A stretch of DNA of 41,514 bases from Bacillota bacterium (GCA_023391185.1 JAEWBI010000032.1:1-41514); one strand, 5' to 3'. Shown: positions 31,655 to 40,472, counted from the first letter of the stretch. Notes: generated from the sequence alone by a model not told the origin. Program-made: numbers and translations.

Positions 31655-32447
31655 ACTTTGTCTTTTGCTCATCTGCCAAATATAATTCTCTAGCAGATTG
31701 TAAATTTTCGATTAAACTTTTTCTTTCATTTGGAACTCCAAGTTCATCTATACTTCTATTAAATGTTTTATTTGCAATTAAATCATCAACACTTTTTGCA
31801 TAATTAATAAAATATGTACCTGCAGTATCAACTAAGTTAGCGAAGTTCCCAAACATAATTTTATTTTCATTACTTAATTTATATAAATATATGATTTTTG
31901 AATTATTTAAACAATTCATAATTTTTTCTACTAATACCAAATTATCTTGGATTTTTAAATCATTAATCAATTTTTTATTATAAGAATCAATTTGTCTTTC
32001 TATATTTGGAAAAGAACTATTTGATAAAGTTTGACCAGCACTTGCTGTTTTTGTAATATAATCACTTAAATCAGTCTCATTTTTTGTACCATTACTTTTT
32101 ATTTGACCTAGTAACTGATTACCCATCTTCTCATCCAAAATTTTACTTAGTGAACTAGATATTTGAACTAATTCTACTAGTTCTTTTTCAAGTGAGCTTC
32201 TTAAACTGATAGCATTGTCATTTAAAGTTTCATGCGTTTTTTCACTGGCGGCATTATTTTGTTCTAGTATTGCAAGTATACTAACAGTTATTATGCGATA
32301 CATATCATCATTTAAACTATTAAGTTCCCTACTGTATGAAATTGCTAAAGAATCTAATGATTTTTTAGATACATCTATCATACCTTTTGCTAAACTATAA
32401 TTAGCTTTTTCACGCATTTCTACTTCAATCAAATTTTTATTATTCAT
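31653..32447 (-). CDS. Unknown helical protein
   Basis: 264 aa, soluble, with no signal peptide or membrane segment. It is rich in Leu, Asn, Ser and Lys with heptad-like stretches (about 30-100 and 195-260), so probably mainly alpha-helical. I do not recognise a family. Start ATG at 32447 has AGGTGAT 5 bases upstream. It lies downstream (left) of the spmA-spmB operon with a 50-base gap and no clear terminator between, so co-transcription is possible but unproven; its function cannot be deduced from the sequence. Confidence 0.6.
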   Translation of the reverse strand: MNNKNLIEVEMREKANYSLAKGMIDVSKKSLDSLAISYSRELNSLNDDMYRIITVSILAILEQNNAASEKTHETLNDNAISLRSSLEKELVELVQISSSLSKILDEKMGNQLLGQIKSNGTKNETDLSDYITKTASAGQTLSNSSFPNIERQIDSYNKKLINDLKIQDNLVLVEKIMNCLNNSKIIYLYKLSNENKIMFGNFANLVDTAGTYFINYAKSVDDLIANKTFNRSIDELGVPNERKSLIENLQSARELYLADEQKTK

Positions 32448-32497
32448 ATGCTATCACCTATTATATATAGTATACCTTTATGAATAAAAAAGCAATA

Positions 32498-33016
32498 TTA
32501 AAAAATCCACTTTACTATTAATATACTAGCTATAATACCAACTAAATCAGCAAATAATCCAACATATAAACTATATCTTATTTTTCTAATACCTATACTT
32601 CCAAAATATAGTGTTATTACATAAAAAGTTGTATCAGTACATCCTTGTATAGTAGATGCTAGTCTACCTATAAAGGAATCAGGTCCATACTGTGAAAAAA
32701 TATTATTTAGTATTGCGAGAGTTGATGTGCCTGATATTGGGCGCATAATTGCCATTGGTATAATATCAAATGGAATACCTATTATACGAAGAACTGGTTC
32801 AAGAAAATTTACTAAGGAACTTAATATATTACTATTTAAAAATAAGTTTATTGCTAGTATCATTCCTAATAAATAAGGAAAAACAGTTAGTACCATGGAA
32901 AATCCTTCTTTAGCTCCCTCAATAAATACATCATAAATATCTACTTTTTTATATATACCATATACTACAACCACAAAAACCATTATTGGTATTATTAAAC
33001 TTGATATTAGATTCAT
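32498..33016 (-). CDS. spmB: Spore maturation protein SpmB
   Basis: 172 aa, about five hydrophobic helices with Gate-domain (nucleoside-recognition) motifs: FIEGAKEGFSMVLTVFPYLL, PIMAIMRPISG-like PMAIMRPISGTST and STIQGCTDTTFYVITLYFG. Works with SpmA in spore core dehydration and heat resistance. Its ATG overlaps the spmA stop by 4 bases (ATGA), so translation is coupled. Last gene of the dacB operon. Confidence 0.95.
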   Translation of the reverse strand: MNLISSLIIPIMVFVVVVYGIYKKVDIYDVFIEGAKEGFSMVLTVFPYLLGMILAINLFLNSNILSSLVNFLEPVLRIIGIPFDIIPMAIMRPISGTSTLAILNNIFSQYGPDSFIGRLASTIQGCTDTTFYVITLYFGSIGIRKIRYSLYVGLFADLVGIIASILIVKWIF

Positions 33017-33591
33017 GAATTTCTCCTTGCTATAATTCTATCTAAAACGAGTCCAGATATAGAAGCACACATAGTAGCTAAAACACAAGTTATTACTATT
33101 TCTGTTGGATTGCTACTACCATGCATCATACGAAGAGATATTATCGTTGTGGGTACTATTGTAACTCCACCAGTATTTAGAACTAAAAAAGTTATCATAC
33201 TTCTACTAGCAACATCCTTTTTCTTATTAAGTTCTTGTAAAGATTTCATTGCTTTTAATCCAAAAGGAGTAGCAGCACTACCAAGACCAAACATATTTAC
33301 AACAACATTTGACGCTATAAAAGATAATGATTCATGACCTTTTGGAATTTCTGGAAATAATTTTCCAAGAATTGGTGATATAGCACTTGATAATTTATTT
33401 AATAAACCAGCTTCTTTAGCGATATTCATAAGTCCAAGCCAAACTGCCATTACTGGGAACATTTGAATAATCATATCTAAACTTGTCTTACCACTAGATA
33501 GTATTTGATCATTTATACTACCAATATTACCAGTAATTAAGTAATAAATAATACCTAGTAGAATAAACCCTCCCCAAATTAAATTAATCAT
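33013..33591 (-). CDS. spmA: Spore maturation protein SpmA
   Basis: 192 aa, about five helices; Gate-domain signature LDMIIQMFPVMAVWLGLM and FIASNVVVNMFGLGSAATPFGLKAM. Partner of SpmB. Overlaps both neighbours by 4 bases (ATGA), giving a tightly coupled dacB-spmA-spmB operon as in Bacillus subtilis, where it is sigma-E controlled. TGA is used as stop here and in dacB. Confidence 0.95.
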   Translation of the reverse strand: MINLIWGGFILLGIIYYLITGNIGSINDQILSSGKTSLDMIIQMFPVMAVWLGLMNIAKEAGLLNKLSSAISPILGKLFPEIPKGHESLSFIASNVVVNMFGLGSAATPFGLKAMKSLQELNKKKDVASRSMITFLVLNTGGVTIVPTTIISLRMMHGSSNPTEIVITCVLATMCASISGLVLDRIIARRNS

Positions 33592-34664
33592 TTAAACCAC
33601 CCTAATATCATATCAATAATCTTTATTTTCTTTTTTTTAAGTTCAATATAAACATCTGTTTTAAATACTTCTTTATCGCCTACATAAACAACTACTTCTC
33701 CTACATTGTCACCATTATCGTAAGTATATTTTCTATCTAAATTAAATTTTAAAAGAATACTATCTTTTTCATTATCATTAAGTATGTAATTAAAGTTTTC
33801 TTCTATATAAAATTTTCTATTACTATAATAGTCTTCATCAATTATATCTATATAACCTTTTTTTAATATTTCATAATTAGTATATTCTTTAAAAGCTTCT
33901 TCAAATAAATTCTTGTGATCACTAAAATCATTACCATCATTTAGTGTTACTGCCACTAGATTTACACCATCTTTACTAGCAGTAGTGACAAGAGTTCGTC
34001 TAGCTATTTCTGTAAATCCTGTTTTACCACCAGTTGTATATTTATAGGTAGAAAGTAGTTTATTTTTATTAATCCATTCATAGGTATTTTTATTAGTTTT
34101 AAGCTTATAATTTTTAGTTTTTGTTATTTCTTTATATATTTCATTATCCATTGCATAACTAGTAAGAATTGCCATATCATATGCAGAAGAATAATTACCT
34201 TTCATTGTGCTACTATCTAGGCCACTAGGGTTATAAAATGTACTTTCTTTCATTCCAATACTAACAGCCTTCTCATTCATCATCTTAACAAAATTATCTA
34301 CTGATCCTCCTACATAATTAGCAATAGCTAAGGCAGCATCATTACCACTTCTAAGCATTAACCCATATACTAAATCTTTAAGAGTTAATCTCTCATCTTT
34401 AGATATATAAACACCCGATCCATAAGAACCGTCTATTTCATCACCAATAATTACAATATCATCAAGTTTGCCTGATTCTACTGCAAGTATTGCAGTCATT
34501 ATTTTAGATATAGAAGCAACACTTCTGACATTATGAATATTACTAGAATAAATAATTCTATTATTATCAGTATCCATTAAAATGGCACTAGTTGCACTAC
34601 TAGAATATCCAAATACTTTTATTGGAATTAACATAAGTATTAAAAACAATATTACTTTCTTCAT
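33588..34664 (-). CDS. dacB: D-alanyl-D-alanine carboxypeptidase, sporulation type (DacB/PBP5*)
   Basis: 358 aa. A signal peptide (1-19) precedes a serine peptidase S11 domain with SxxK at S51-ISK (acyl Ser51, Lys54), SGN at 106-108 and KTG at 214-216. The C-terminal domain is beta-rich. It removes terminal D-Ala from stem peptides; in Bacillus dacB trims cortex peptidoglycan. The dacB-spmA-spmB order supports the sporulation role over vegetative DacA. A sigma-E-like promoter candidate lies just upstream. Confidence 0.92.
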   Translation of the reverse strand: MKKVILFLILMLIPIKVFGYSSSATSAILMDTDNNRIIYSSNIHNVRSVASISKIMTAILAVESGKLDDIVIIGDEIDGSYGSGVYISKDERLTLKDLVYGLMLRSGNDAALAIANYVGGSVDNFVKMMNEKAVSIGMKESTFYNPSGLDSSTMKGNYSSAYDMAILTSYAMDNEIYKEITKTKNYKLKTNKNTYEWINKNKLLSTYKYTTGGKTGFTEIARRTLVTTASKDGVNLVAVTLNDGNDFSDHKNLFEEAFKEYTNYEILKKGYIDIIDEDYYSNRKFYIEENFNYILNDNEKDSILLKFNLDRKYTYDNGDNVGEVVVYVGDKEVFKTDVYIELKKKKIKIIDMILGWFK

Positions 34665-34679
34665 AATTTCACCTAAAAA

Positions 34680-34708
34680 AATATATGAAAAAAAGAACTT
34701 AATTAGTC
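34680..34708 (-). promoter_or_regulatory. Possible sigma-E promoter of dacB
   Basis: CATATATT (34680-34687) matches a sigma-E -10; GACTAATT (34701-34708) is a poor -35 with 13 bases between. The -35 overlaps the preceding terminator and the leader would be very short, so this is weak. Confidence 0.3.
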
Positions 34709-34711
34709 CTT
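34688..34711 (-). terminator. Terminator of the VirD4-like gene
   Basis: A 6-bp stem AAGGAC/GTTCTT (one G-T pair; 34693-34698 and 34706-34711) with 7-base loop and TTTTTTC on the minus strand. Confidence 0.65.
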
Positions 34712-36009
34712 TTTCCTTTGGATAGTTCCGCTATCTTCTTATCTATTTTACTTATTACTTCATCTATACCTAAATCACTAGATATTTCGGATGCTTTTTT
34801 ACCCAGTTTATCTACTGCTTTAGAAGCCCCTTTTGTTATATCATCAATCTGTTCTAAGAATTTATCCGTAACATATTTTTCAACATCAAATACTTTATAT
34901 TTATTATTTGGTGCTTCAGGATAATCTATATCAGTAAAATACAAATCTTTCTTAAGAAGATTTCTTCCTTTAATAGTTTTAGTAGTGGTACCGTTATTTT
35001 CTATTTTAATACTTGTACTTTCCATAGTTATTTTAGTAAGAATACTTTCAACTATATTACCATAAGTATGAATGAAGTTATCATAATTTCTAGTACCAAT
35101 ATAAAAATTAGCATTTCTATATGTAGACGAACTTAACATATTAACTAATCCATTTACATTTACTAAAGTATCAAAATTATCTAGTATAAAGTTATATTTA
35201 TGTTTTTCTTTATTTCCTAATATTAAACTATATAAATGATTAATAAATACTGGAGCTAGTAAATTAATATCATTGCTTTCATCTTTAGTTATTATAAATA
35301 TGGCGGTTTTTTTATTAAGTAATTTAGTAAAATCAAAATTACTTTTAGCAAGCATATTAGTTAAACTATATTTTAAGACATATGGTTTAAGTTTTTGCTT
35401 AGCTACTGATAAAATACTAGCTCTTGTCTCTTTAGGGGCAAAAGCAGTACTAGAAGCGCTTAAATAAGCAGGATCATTCTTGTCTTTTAAACTAAAATAT
35501 CTATTTAATAAGTATGATTCCTTTATCTTCTTATCAGAATTGAACATACTAAAAACACTATTTAAATTAATTTCACTTGCCTTAGCATCATCAAAAAGTC
35601 CAAGAACTACACCAGTAAAAAAGTCAGTCGCACAGTTTGACCAGTAAGGATCAGAAGTACTATCATCATGAAAGATAATCTCACCTATTTTAGTAACTAA
35701 ATCAATAGCTAAATCTTTGTCACCATTTTTATATAAATTATATGGATATTCAAGTGGATTCCAAGTATTAGTCTTTTTAGTATCCCTTAAATTTAAGATT
35801 ACTACATCATATTTAGCTTCTTTTAATTCCTTAATATATGTCTTATAATATTCTTCTTTAGAATCAATTATTAATAAGTTCTCTTTTTCAGAAATAATAT
35901 AATCTACTAAAGGAAATAAAACATTACCAGTTTTACCAGTATCAATATTACCAATTACTATTTTATTTGTATTACTATCATGTAACTTTTTAACTATATC
36001 TTTTTCCAT
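34699..36009 (-). CDS. VirD4/TraG-like ATPase (orphan coupling-protein homologue)
   Basis: 436 aa. The family pattern is clear: a P-loop GNIDTGKT (20-27), ENLLIIDSKEEYYK, VVILNLRDTKKTNTWNPLEYP (about 72-92) and SDPYWSNCATDFFTG, matching T4SS coupling ATPases (TraG/VirD4, TraD). The Walker B is FILDNFDTL, with Asn for the usual Glu, so hydrolysis may be altered. There is no N-terminal membrane pair, unlike true VirD4. The C-terminus (about 390-436) is a charged helix. It overlaps the YgjV-GNAT gene by 20 bases. No relaxase or VirB genes nearby, so a conjugation role is unsupported; DNA pumping or another translocation task remains open. Confidence 0.75.
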   Translation of the reverse strand: MEKDIVKKLHDSNTNKIVIGNIDTGKTGNVLFPLVDYIISEKENLLIIDSKEEYYKTYIKELKEAKYDVVILNLRDTKKTNTWNPLEYPYNLYKNGDKDLAIDLVTKIGEIIFHDDSTSDPYWSNCATDFFTGVVLGLFDDAKASEINLNSVFSMFNSDKKIKESYLLNRYFSLKDKNDPAYLSASSTAFAPKETRASILSVAKQKLKPYVLKYSLTNMLAKSNFDFTKLLNKKTAIFIITKDESNDINLLAPVFINHLYSLILGNKEKHKYNFILDNFDTLVNVNGLVNMLSSSTYRNANFYIGTRNYDNFIHTYGNIVESILTKITMESTSIKIENNGTTTKTIKGRNLLKKDLYFTDIDYPEAPNNKYKVFDVEKYVTDKFLEQIDDITKGASKAVDKLGKKASEISSDLGIDEVISKIDKKIAELSKGKRTN

Positions 36010-37057
36010 TACTATTACTACCTTTCTTGTTATACATATACAAAATATGTTTGTTTTCTAATACTTTTACTTCAGTAAATGAACTTGCTTTTAATACATC
36101 TTTTTCAAAATCAGTAACCCCTACTGCTATAATATCAGTTATTTTATATCCTTGTTTTGTTACCTTTTTAAAATACTTTTTAATAGCGCTAGCAAATATT
36201 TTTACTACTTTCTTATTTTCATATTTTGGATCAATAACAATCGAATCTATTATTACATAGTTATCACTATCTAGTTTATAGTTTAATATATCTTCTTTAT
36301 TATAATTAATCTTTAAATTATTTAAAGTAACTATTTCATTAAACTCTTCTTTATCAATTACTAAATAATTAACATATCCAAGTATTTCTTTTTTATATTT
36401 TATAAAAGTAAAAGAATCTTTATTTTTATTATATAAATCTTCTTGGTATTTTGAGTCCCATAGTATTTGTTTATCATAATTAACTTTATCTAAAGAATAT
36501 ATATCTTTAAAAGTTTCTTTATCTATAAAGACATTACTTATTACTTTAAAATTCTTTATCCTATTTGATCTAATAAAGTATCCAAATATTATAAATGAAT
36601 TAGAACCTACTATTATTGAATCTGTTATAACACCAGTATAAGAAGATATGTTTATATCATAGATTATCCATAGTGTATATACTAAAATTGAACCTGATAA
36701 AACAAAAAATCTCTTTTTAGTAAAAACAAAACCATCTATAATACTTGCCATTATAGGAATTAAATTAATTAAATTACCTCTAGTAAAATAAGCAAGAATT
36801 AAATATATAGGTAAAGTACAAAAAAATATATAAATATCTTTATCAGTTTTATAATAAGCATAATTTCTAATAAACTCTATTATTATAACTATAATTCCTA
36901 TAATTGCTCCTAAAAATAAATAATTAAGACAATAAAATAATAATGCCAATAACTGAATAAATAATATTTTTTTAGTATTTTTTCTATAATAACTTATAAC
37001 TAGTAAAAACCACGCTATAACACCAAATATTTGTGCTAGTATAAACATTAAGTCCAT
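35990..37057 (-). CDS. YgjV-like membrane protein fused to GNAT-like domain
   Basis: 355 aa. Residues 1-165 hold six or so hydrophobic helices in the YgjV (Imp-YgjV) pattern, including LAQIFGVIAWFLLVISYYRKN at the start. From about 190 to 350 the sequence becomes soluble with a GNAT-like N-acyltransferase pattern: IKYKKEILGYVNYLVID, NYVIIDSIVIDPKYENKK and a C-terminal beta-alpha region. The start at 37057 has GGAG 10 bases upstream; other in-frame starts are worse. It overlaps the VirD4-like gene by 20 bases, so the two are coupled. Both halves are moderate matches. Confidence 0.62.
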   Translation of the reverse strand: MDLMFILAQIFGVIAWFLLVISYYRKNTKKILFIQLLALLFYCLNYLFLGAIIGIIVIIIEFIRNYAYYKTDKDIYIFFCTLPIYLILAYFTRGNLINLIPIMASIIDGFVFTKKRFFVLSGSILVYTLWIIYDINISSYTGVITDSIIVGSNSFIIFGYFIRSNRIKNFKVISNVFIDKETFKDIYSLDKVNYDKQILWDSKYQEDLYNKNKDSFTFIKYKKEILGYVNYLVIDKEEFNEIVTLNNLKINYNKEDILNYKLDSDNYVIIDSIVIDPKYENKKVVKIFASAIKKYFKKVTKQGYKITDIIAVGVTDFEKDVLKASSFTEVKVLENKHILYMYNKKGSNSNGKRYS

Positions 37058-37112
37058 ATACCATAATCTCCTACTCTTTCTATATTTTAGCACAAGATGT
37101 CGTTTTTTTAAA

Positions 37113-37145
37113 GAAAAAAAGAAAAGAGGTTACGCTGTAGCCTCT
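37113..37145 (-). terminator. Terminator of the 143-aa protein gene
   Basis: Stem AGAGGcTAC/GTAaCCTCT (37125-37133 and 37137-37145, with one mismatch) followed by TTTTCTTTTTTT on the minus strand. Confidence 0.65.
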
Positions 37146-37154
37146 TACTTTATC

Positions 37155-37586
37155 TTATGTTTGTGGGGGAGTTCTCCACTGTCTACCATATTTTACTAAT
37201 GTATTATATAATGTTGTTTCAGATAATTTATTACTAACATAAACATCAAATAGAAAATCATTTGGTTCAATAAGTTCTCTTGGTCCAAAATATGCATCTA
37301 CAATAATAGAAAACATATATTCATATGAATACTTTGCCCTATTATTTTGTATTTTATTATTATATTTATATTTCTTAAATATCCAAAACTCTGGTATTGA
37401 ATCATCAATTACTTCAAATTGACTTGAATCATAAAAATTGATATCACCATCTATTCTTAAAAGATATTTAAAAACTTTCTTTTCAATTATCATTGCGTAA
37501 ACTTCATATTCAGTCTTTTTCATTTTAAAATCATTAAGTGGACTAATATAAAAATGTTTTTTATTCTCTTTATACTTTACAATCAT
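37155..37586 (-). CDS. Unknown small protein
   Basis: 143 aa, soluble, rich in aromatic residues, Lys and Asn, with EFWIFKKYKY and YFGPRELIEPNDFLFDVYV motifs. No family recognised. The start at 37586 is preferred because AGGATGTGAT lies upstream and the next in-frame ATG (residue 21 of a longer reading) is not needed. With the following gene it forms an apparent two-gene unit (gap about 60 bases). Size, acidic motifs and pairing resemble immunity proteins of contact-toxin systems, but no toxin is present, so this is only a suggestion. Confidence 0.5.
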   Translation of the reverse strand: MIVKYKENKKHFYISPLNDFKMKKTEYEVYAMIIEKKVFKYLLRIDGDINFYDSSQFEVIDDSIPEFWIFKKYKYNNKIQNNRAKYSYEYMFSIIVDAYFGPRELIEPNDFLFDVYVSNKLSETTLYNTLVKYGRQWRTPPQT

Positions 37587-37646
37587 ATTATCACATCCTT
37601 TGTATACTTGATATAAGTATATCATTATATTATGAAACATAACCAT

Positions 37647-38066
37647 TTATTTAAATTCTTCATTGATATCAGTAAATTTATTTTTAATTGCATTAGTCTT
37701 TATAATATTTAATAGTTCTTTATTTTCAGAACAAACTTCAACAAATATATTATCAATAATTGAAATTTTTAAAACATAATTTTTATTAATACCTAAACGT
37801 ATTTCTTCTATACTTTCGCTTTTGTCAAATAATTTAATTTCTGCAAATACTGCATAATGAGTTTTATCAATAATATTTTTAAAATCAGCATTTGAATATT
37901 CAACACTTTCAAATAGGTTAAGACTTTCAAAATTGCTACCATTATTTATTAAAAATATCTCAACATCTTCTATTATCCATATCATTTTATCATTACCTAT
38001 ATTATGAAAAATTTTTTTCAAAAATATATCATACTTATTTGGTATCTTAAACTTTAATTTCTTCAT
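37647..38066 (-). CDS. Unknown small protein, possibly DUF2691-like
   Basis: 139 aa, soluble. The N-terminus FKIPNKYDIFLKKIF with MIWIIEDVEIFLI follows the feel of DUF2691 proteins of Bacillus, but I cannot confirm this. Acidic overall, beta-alpha mix. GGAGGGAG and AAAGG precede the ATG, with a good promoter (TTGAAG-17-TATATT) upstream. First gene of a two-gene unit with the 143-aa protein. The function is unknown. Confidence 0.5.
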   Translation of the reverse strand: MKKLKFKIPNKYDIFLKKIFHNIGNDKMIWIIEDVEIFLINNGSNFESLNLFESVEYSNADFKNIIDKTHYAVFAEIKLFDKSESIEEIRLGINKNYVLKISIIDNIFVEVCSENKELLNIIKTNAIKNKFTDINEEFK

Positions 38067-38141
38067 TCCTTTTTACTCCCTCCACAAAAAAAGGGCAAAA
38101 AGCATTAATAACATAATTAATACCACTTACCTCATAAATAC

Positions 38142-38170
38142 AATATACAACACTTTTTGGTAAACTTCAA
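38142..38170 (-). promoter_or_regulatory. Sigma-A promoter of the small-protein pair
   Basis: TTGAAG (38165-38170) and TATATT (38142-38147) on the minus strand, 17 bases apart. The leader to the ATG at 38066 is about 70 bases. Confidence 0.6.
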
Positions 38171-38191
38171 TGTTTTACAACCATTTTATGA

Positions 38192-38216
38192 ACAAAAAAA
38201 GAACCTAAGTTCTTTT
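38192..38216 (-). terminator. Terminator of proS
   Basis: Stem AAAAGAAC/GTTCTTTT (38197-38204 and 38209-38216) with loop CTAA and TTT on the minus strand. Confidence 0.75.
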
Positions 38217-39639
38217 AATATTGTATTCCCCATACTACTAAATGTTTAGCTTCTTCACCACAAACTACACACTTACCAGTCAATAGTTTTTCGTGTTCAA
38301 GAATACATCTAGATTTAGTACCTTTAATCTCTTTCATTTTCATTTCACATTCAACATTACCACACCAATCGGCTTTTATAAAGCCTGGTTGAGTATTCAT
38401 AATTTTTTCAACTTCTTCAATGCTCTTAGCCTCAAAAGTTAAAGCATTTTTTCTTTTTAAGGCTTTTTCATACATATCATGTTGAATTGTTTCAAGTAAT
38501 TCTTTTACATCTTTTACTATATCACCATTAATATCTGTAGATATTTTCTCACTAGTGTCACGTCTTGCGAATGTAATTTTATTATTTTCCAAATCACGAT
38601 GACCAATTTCAATTCTAACAGGTATACCATTTACTTCTGCTTCAGCAAACTTAAATCCTGGTGTTTTATCTGATAAATCAATATATGAAATCACATCATT
38701 AGAGTTTAAATCGTTATTAATTTTCTTAGCAAGTTCAGTCACTCTTTCATCCACTCCGATTGGAATAATTACAACTTGTTTTGGAGCAATTCTAGGAGTT
38801 AATACTAAACCTTTATCATCACTATGAACCATTATTAGTCCACCTATCATTCTTGTAGTTGTTCCCCATGATGTTTGATATGCATATTCTTCAACATTAT
38901 CCTTATTAGCAAATTTAATGCCATATGCTTCAGAAAATTTTTGACCAAAATAATGACTTGTACCAGCTTGTAAACTTACACCATTATACATTAAAGCTTC
39001 ATTAGTTAAAGTATATTCTGCTCCCGCAAATTTTTCTTTTTCAGTCTTTATACCAGTTATACTTGGTATAGCAAGTATTTCATGATGGAACCATCTATAT
39101 ACATCCATCATTCTATTTGTTTCTTCTTCAGCCTCTTGTTTAGTTGCATGAATAGTGTGTCCTTCTTGCCATAAAAATTCACGACTTCTTAAGAATGGTC
39201 TAGTCTCCTTTTCCCATCTTAAAACATTACACCATTGATTATATAAAAGCGGTAAATCTTTATATGACTTAACATGACTTGCATAATAATCACTAAACAT
39301 GGTCTCACTAGTTGGACGAATGCATAATCTTTCATCTAATTCTTTAGATCCTCCCATTGTTACCCAAGCCACTTCCGGAGCAAAACCCTCTACTAATTCT
39401 CCTTCTTTCTTTAATAGATTTTCTGGTATTAATAAAGGCATTTGTACATTTACATGCCCTAATTCTTTGAATTTTTTATCAAGTATAGCTTGCATTCTTT
39501 CCCATATTGCATAACCATTTGGTTCGATTGCAATGCATCCTTTTACATTAGTATAGCTTGCCAAATGAGCAGCCATTACTACATCAGTATACCACTGTGC
39601 AAAATCTGTATCTCTACTAGTTATCTTTTTATTTGCCAT
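38215..39639 (-). CDS. proS: Prolyl-tRNA synthetase, archaeal/eukaryotic type
   Basis: 474 aa, much shorter than the bacterial form with its editing insertion. It starts DFAQWYTDVVMAAHL, the class II motif 2 region is RWEKETRPFLRSREFLWQEGH, and SLQAGTSHYFGQKFSEA and WGTTTRMIG follow. The C-terminal domain holds WCGNVECEMKMK, CILE and CVVCGE, a zinc-type Cys cluster, and ends in aromatic WGIQY. No INS editing domain, as in archaeal and eukaryotic ProRS and some Bacillota and mollicutes. Start at 39639 has AGGAGG upstream. Behind a T-box, so regulated by uncharged tRNA-Pro. Confidence 0.95.
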   Translation of the reverse strand: MANKKITSRDTDFAQWYTDVVMAAHLASYTNVKGCIAIEPNGYAIWERMQAILDKKFKELGHVNVQMPLLIPENLLKKEGELVEGFAPEVAWVTMGGSKELDERLCIRPTSETMFSDYYASHVKSYKDLPLLYNQWCNVLRWEKETRPFLRSREFLWQEGHTIHATKQEAEEETNRMMDVYRWFHHEILAIPSITGIKTEKEKFAGAEYTLTNEALMYNGVSLQAGTSHYFGQKFSEAYGIKFANKDNVEEYAYQTSWGTTTRMIGGLIMVHSDDKGLVLTPRIAPKQVVIIPIGVDERVTELAKKINNDLNSNDVISYIDLSDKTPGFKFAEAEVNGIPVRIEIGHRDLENNKITFARRDTSEKISTDINGDIVKDVKELLETIQHDMYEKALKRKNALTFEAKSIEEVEKIMNTQPGFIKADWCGNVECEMKMKEIKGTKSRCILEHEKLLTGKCVVCGEEAKHLVVWGIQY

Positions 39640-39654
39640 ATTATTCCTCCTAAA

Positions 39655-39855
39655 ATACAAAAAAAGAATGGTTTAAGGAGTGCTTAAAGCACGGTACCAT
39701 CCTTTGTTTTTCTTAATTATATAACGGCTGTTAACCGGAAGTAATTTATTACTTCATTCATGGGTAGGATTTATTATGTTTATATTTAGGCTTCCACCAT
39801 CCCTAATCGCTTTATTATAAATAAATAATAAATATGTCCCAATCAACACTTTATG
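39655..39855 (-). promoter_or_regulatory. T-box riboswitch controlling proS
   Basis: The T-box TGGTACCGTG lies at 39690-39699 (minus), within an antiterminator. The competing terminator pairs AAGGATGGT (39696-39704) with ACCATTCTT (39664-39672), followed by TTTTTTT (39659-39665). A stem III-like hairpin GAAGTAA/TTACTTC is present near 39737-39757. Candidate Pro specifiers are CCU (39766-39768) and CCC (39762-39764). The promoter lies just upstream. Confidence 0.9.
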
Positions 39856-39860
39856 CATTA

Positions 39861-39889
39861 ATTCTACTATTTTACTAATTGTTTGTCAA
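39861..39889 (-). promoter_or_regulatory. Sigma-A promoter of the T-box/proS transcript
   Basis: TTGACA (39884-39889), 17 bases, TAGAAT (39861-39866), inside the 3' end of the upstream gene. Confidence 0.75.
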
Positions 39890-40472
39890 TACCACAAATA
39901 TACTCAATATCTTTATCATTTTTCTTTAGTAAAGTATCTCGTCCTAACTTTCTTAAAAACTTTGTGTTATTAAATAGTGAACTAATAATTGAATTGAAAT
40001 TATCTATATCATTTAAATCACCAAAACGCATAACAGCTTTTTTAAGTGAACTAAGTTTATGTTGTTCATATATTGTTTTCTTTTCAAAGAAATATAAATC
40101 CAAAAATTTACTAAAAATACTTTTTGTTTTTGGATTATTCATTCTACTATTAGATTCTAGTAGATTTGTAAGTTGCTTAAAATTAATAACAGGTTGATTA
40201 GTTATAAGCTTTAAAGCATCTATAACATCTTGTGATGTTTGTAGTGTTTTATCTAGTTCATTATTACTAATTTCTGCTACTTTAAGTTCACTTCTTTTAA
40301 TATCACTATCATTTTTTGAAGTTACTACTTTTTGACATGAAGAAATATATCCTTCTTCAAAATCATAATCTTTGATACTATCAAAGAAATCATCAAGTTT
40401 TTTTTCATCCACAGCCGCTACTACTTCAACTATTTTTTTTGGTTCTACATAACCAATAATACTTTTTTTCAT
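39867..40472 (-). CDS. Unknown soluble protein
   Basis: 201 aa, mixed charge with long helical stretches. No recognised family. N-terminal part carries VAAVDEKKLDDFFDSIKDYDF; C-terminal part (about 100-200) is basic. Ribosome site AGAGGTCG precedes the ATG. Its stop codon lies within the spacer of the proS promoter (39867-39883). No known neighbour explains it. Confidence 0.6.
   Translation of the reverse strand: MKKSIIGYVEPKKIVEVVAAVDEKKLDDFFDSIKDYDFEEGYISSCQKVVTSKNDSDIKRSELKVAEISNNELDKTLQTSQDVIDALKLITNQPVINFKQLTNLLESNSRMNNPKTKSIFSKFLDLYFFEKKTIYEQHKLSSLKKAVMRFGDLNDIDNFNSIISSLFNNTKFLRKLGRDTLLKKNDKDIEYICGIDKQLVK

Noticed and set aside
33013..33591. Possibility of a mycoplasma code (TGA read as Trp)
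   Set aside because: TGA is the stop of both dacB and spmA in 4-base ATGA overlaps, and Trp is TGG throughout, so the standard code applies.
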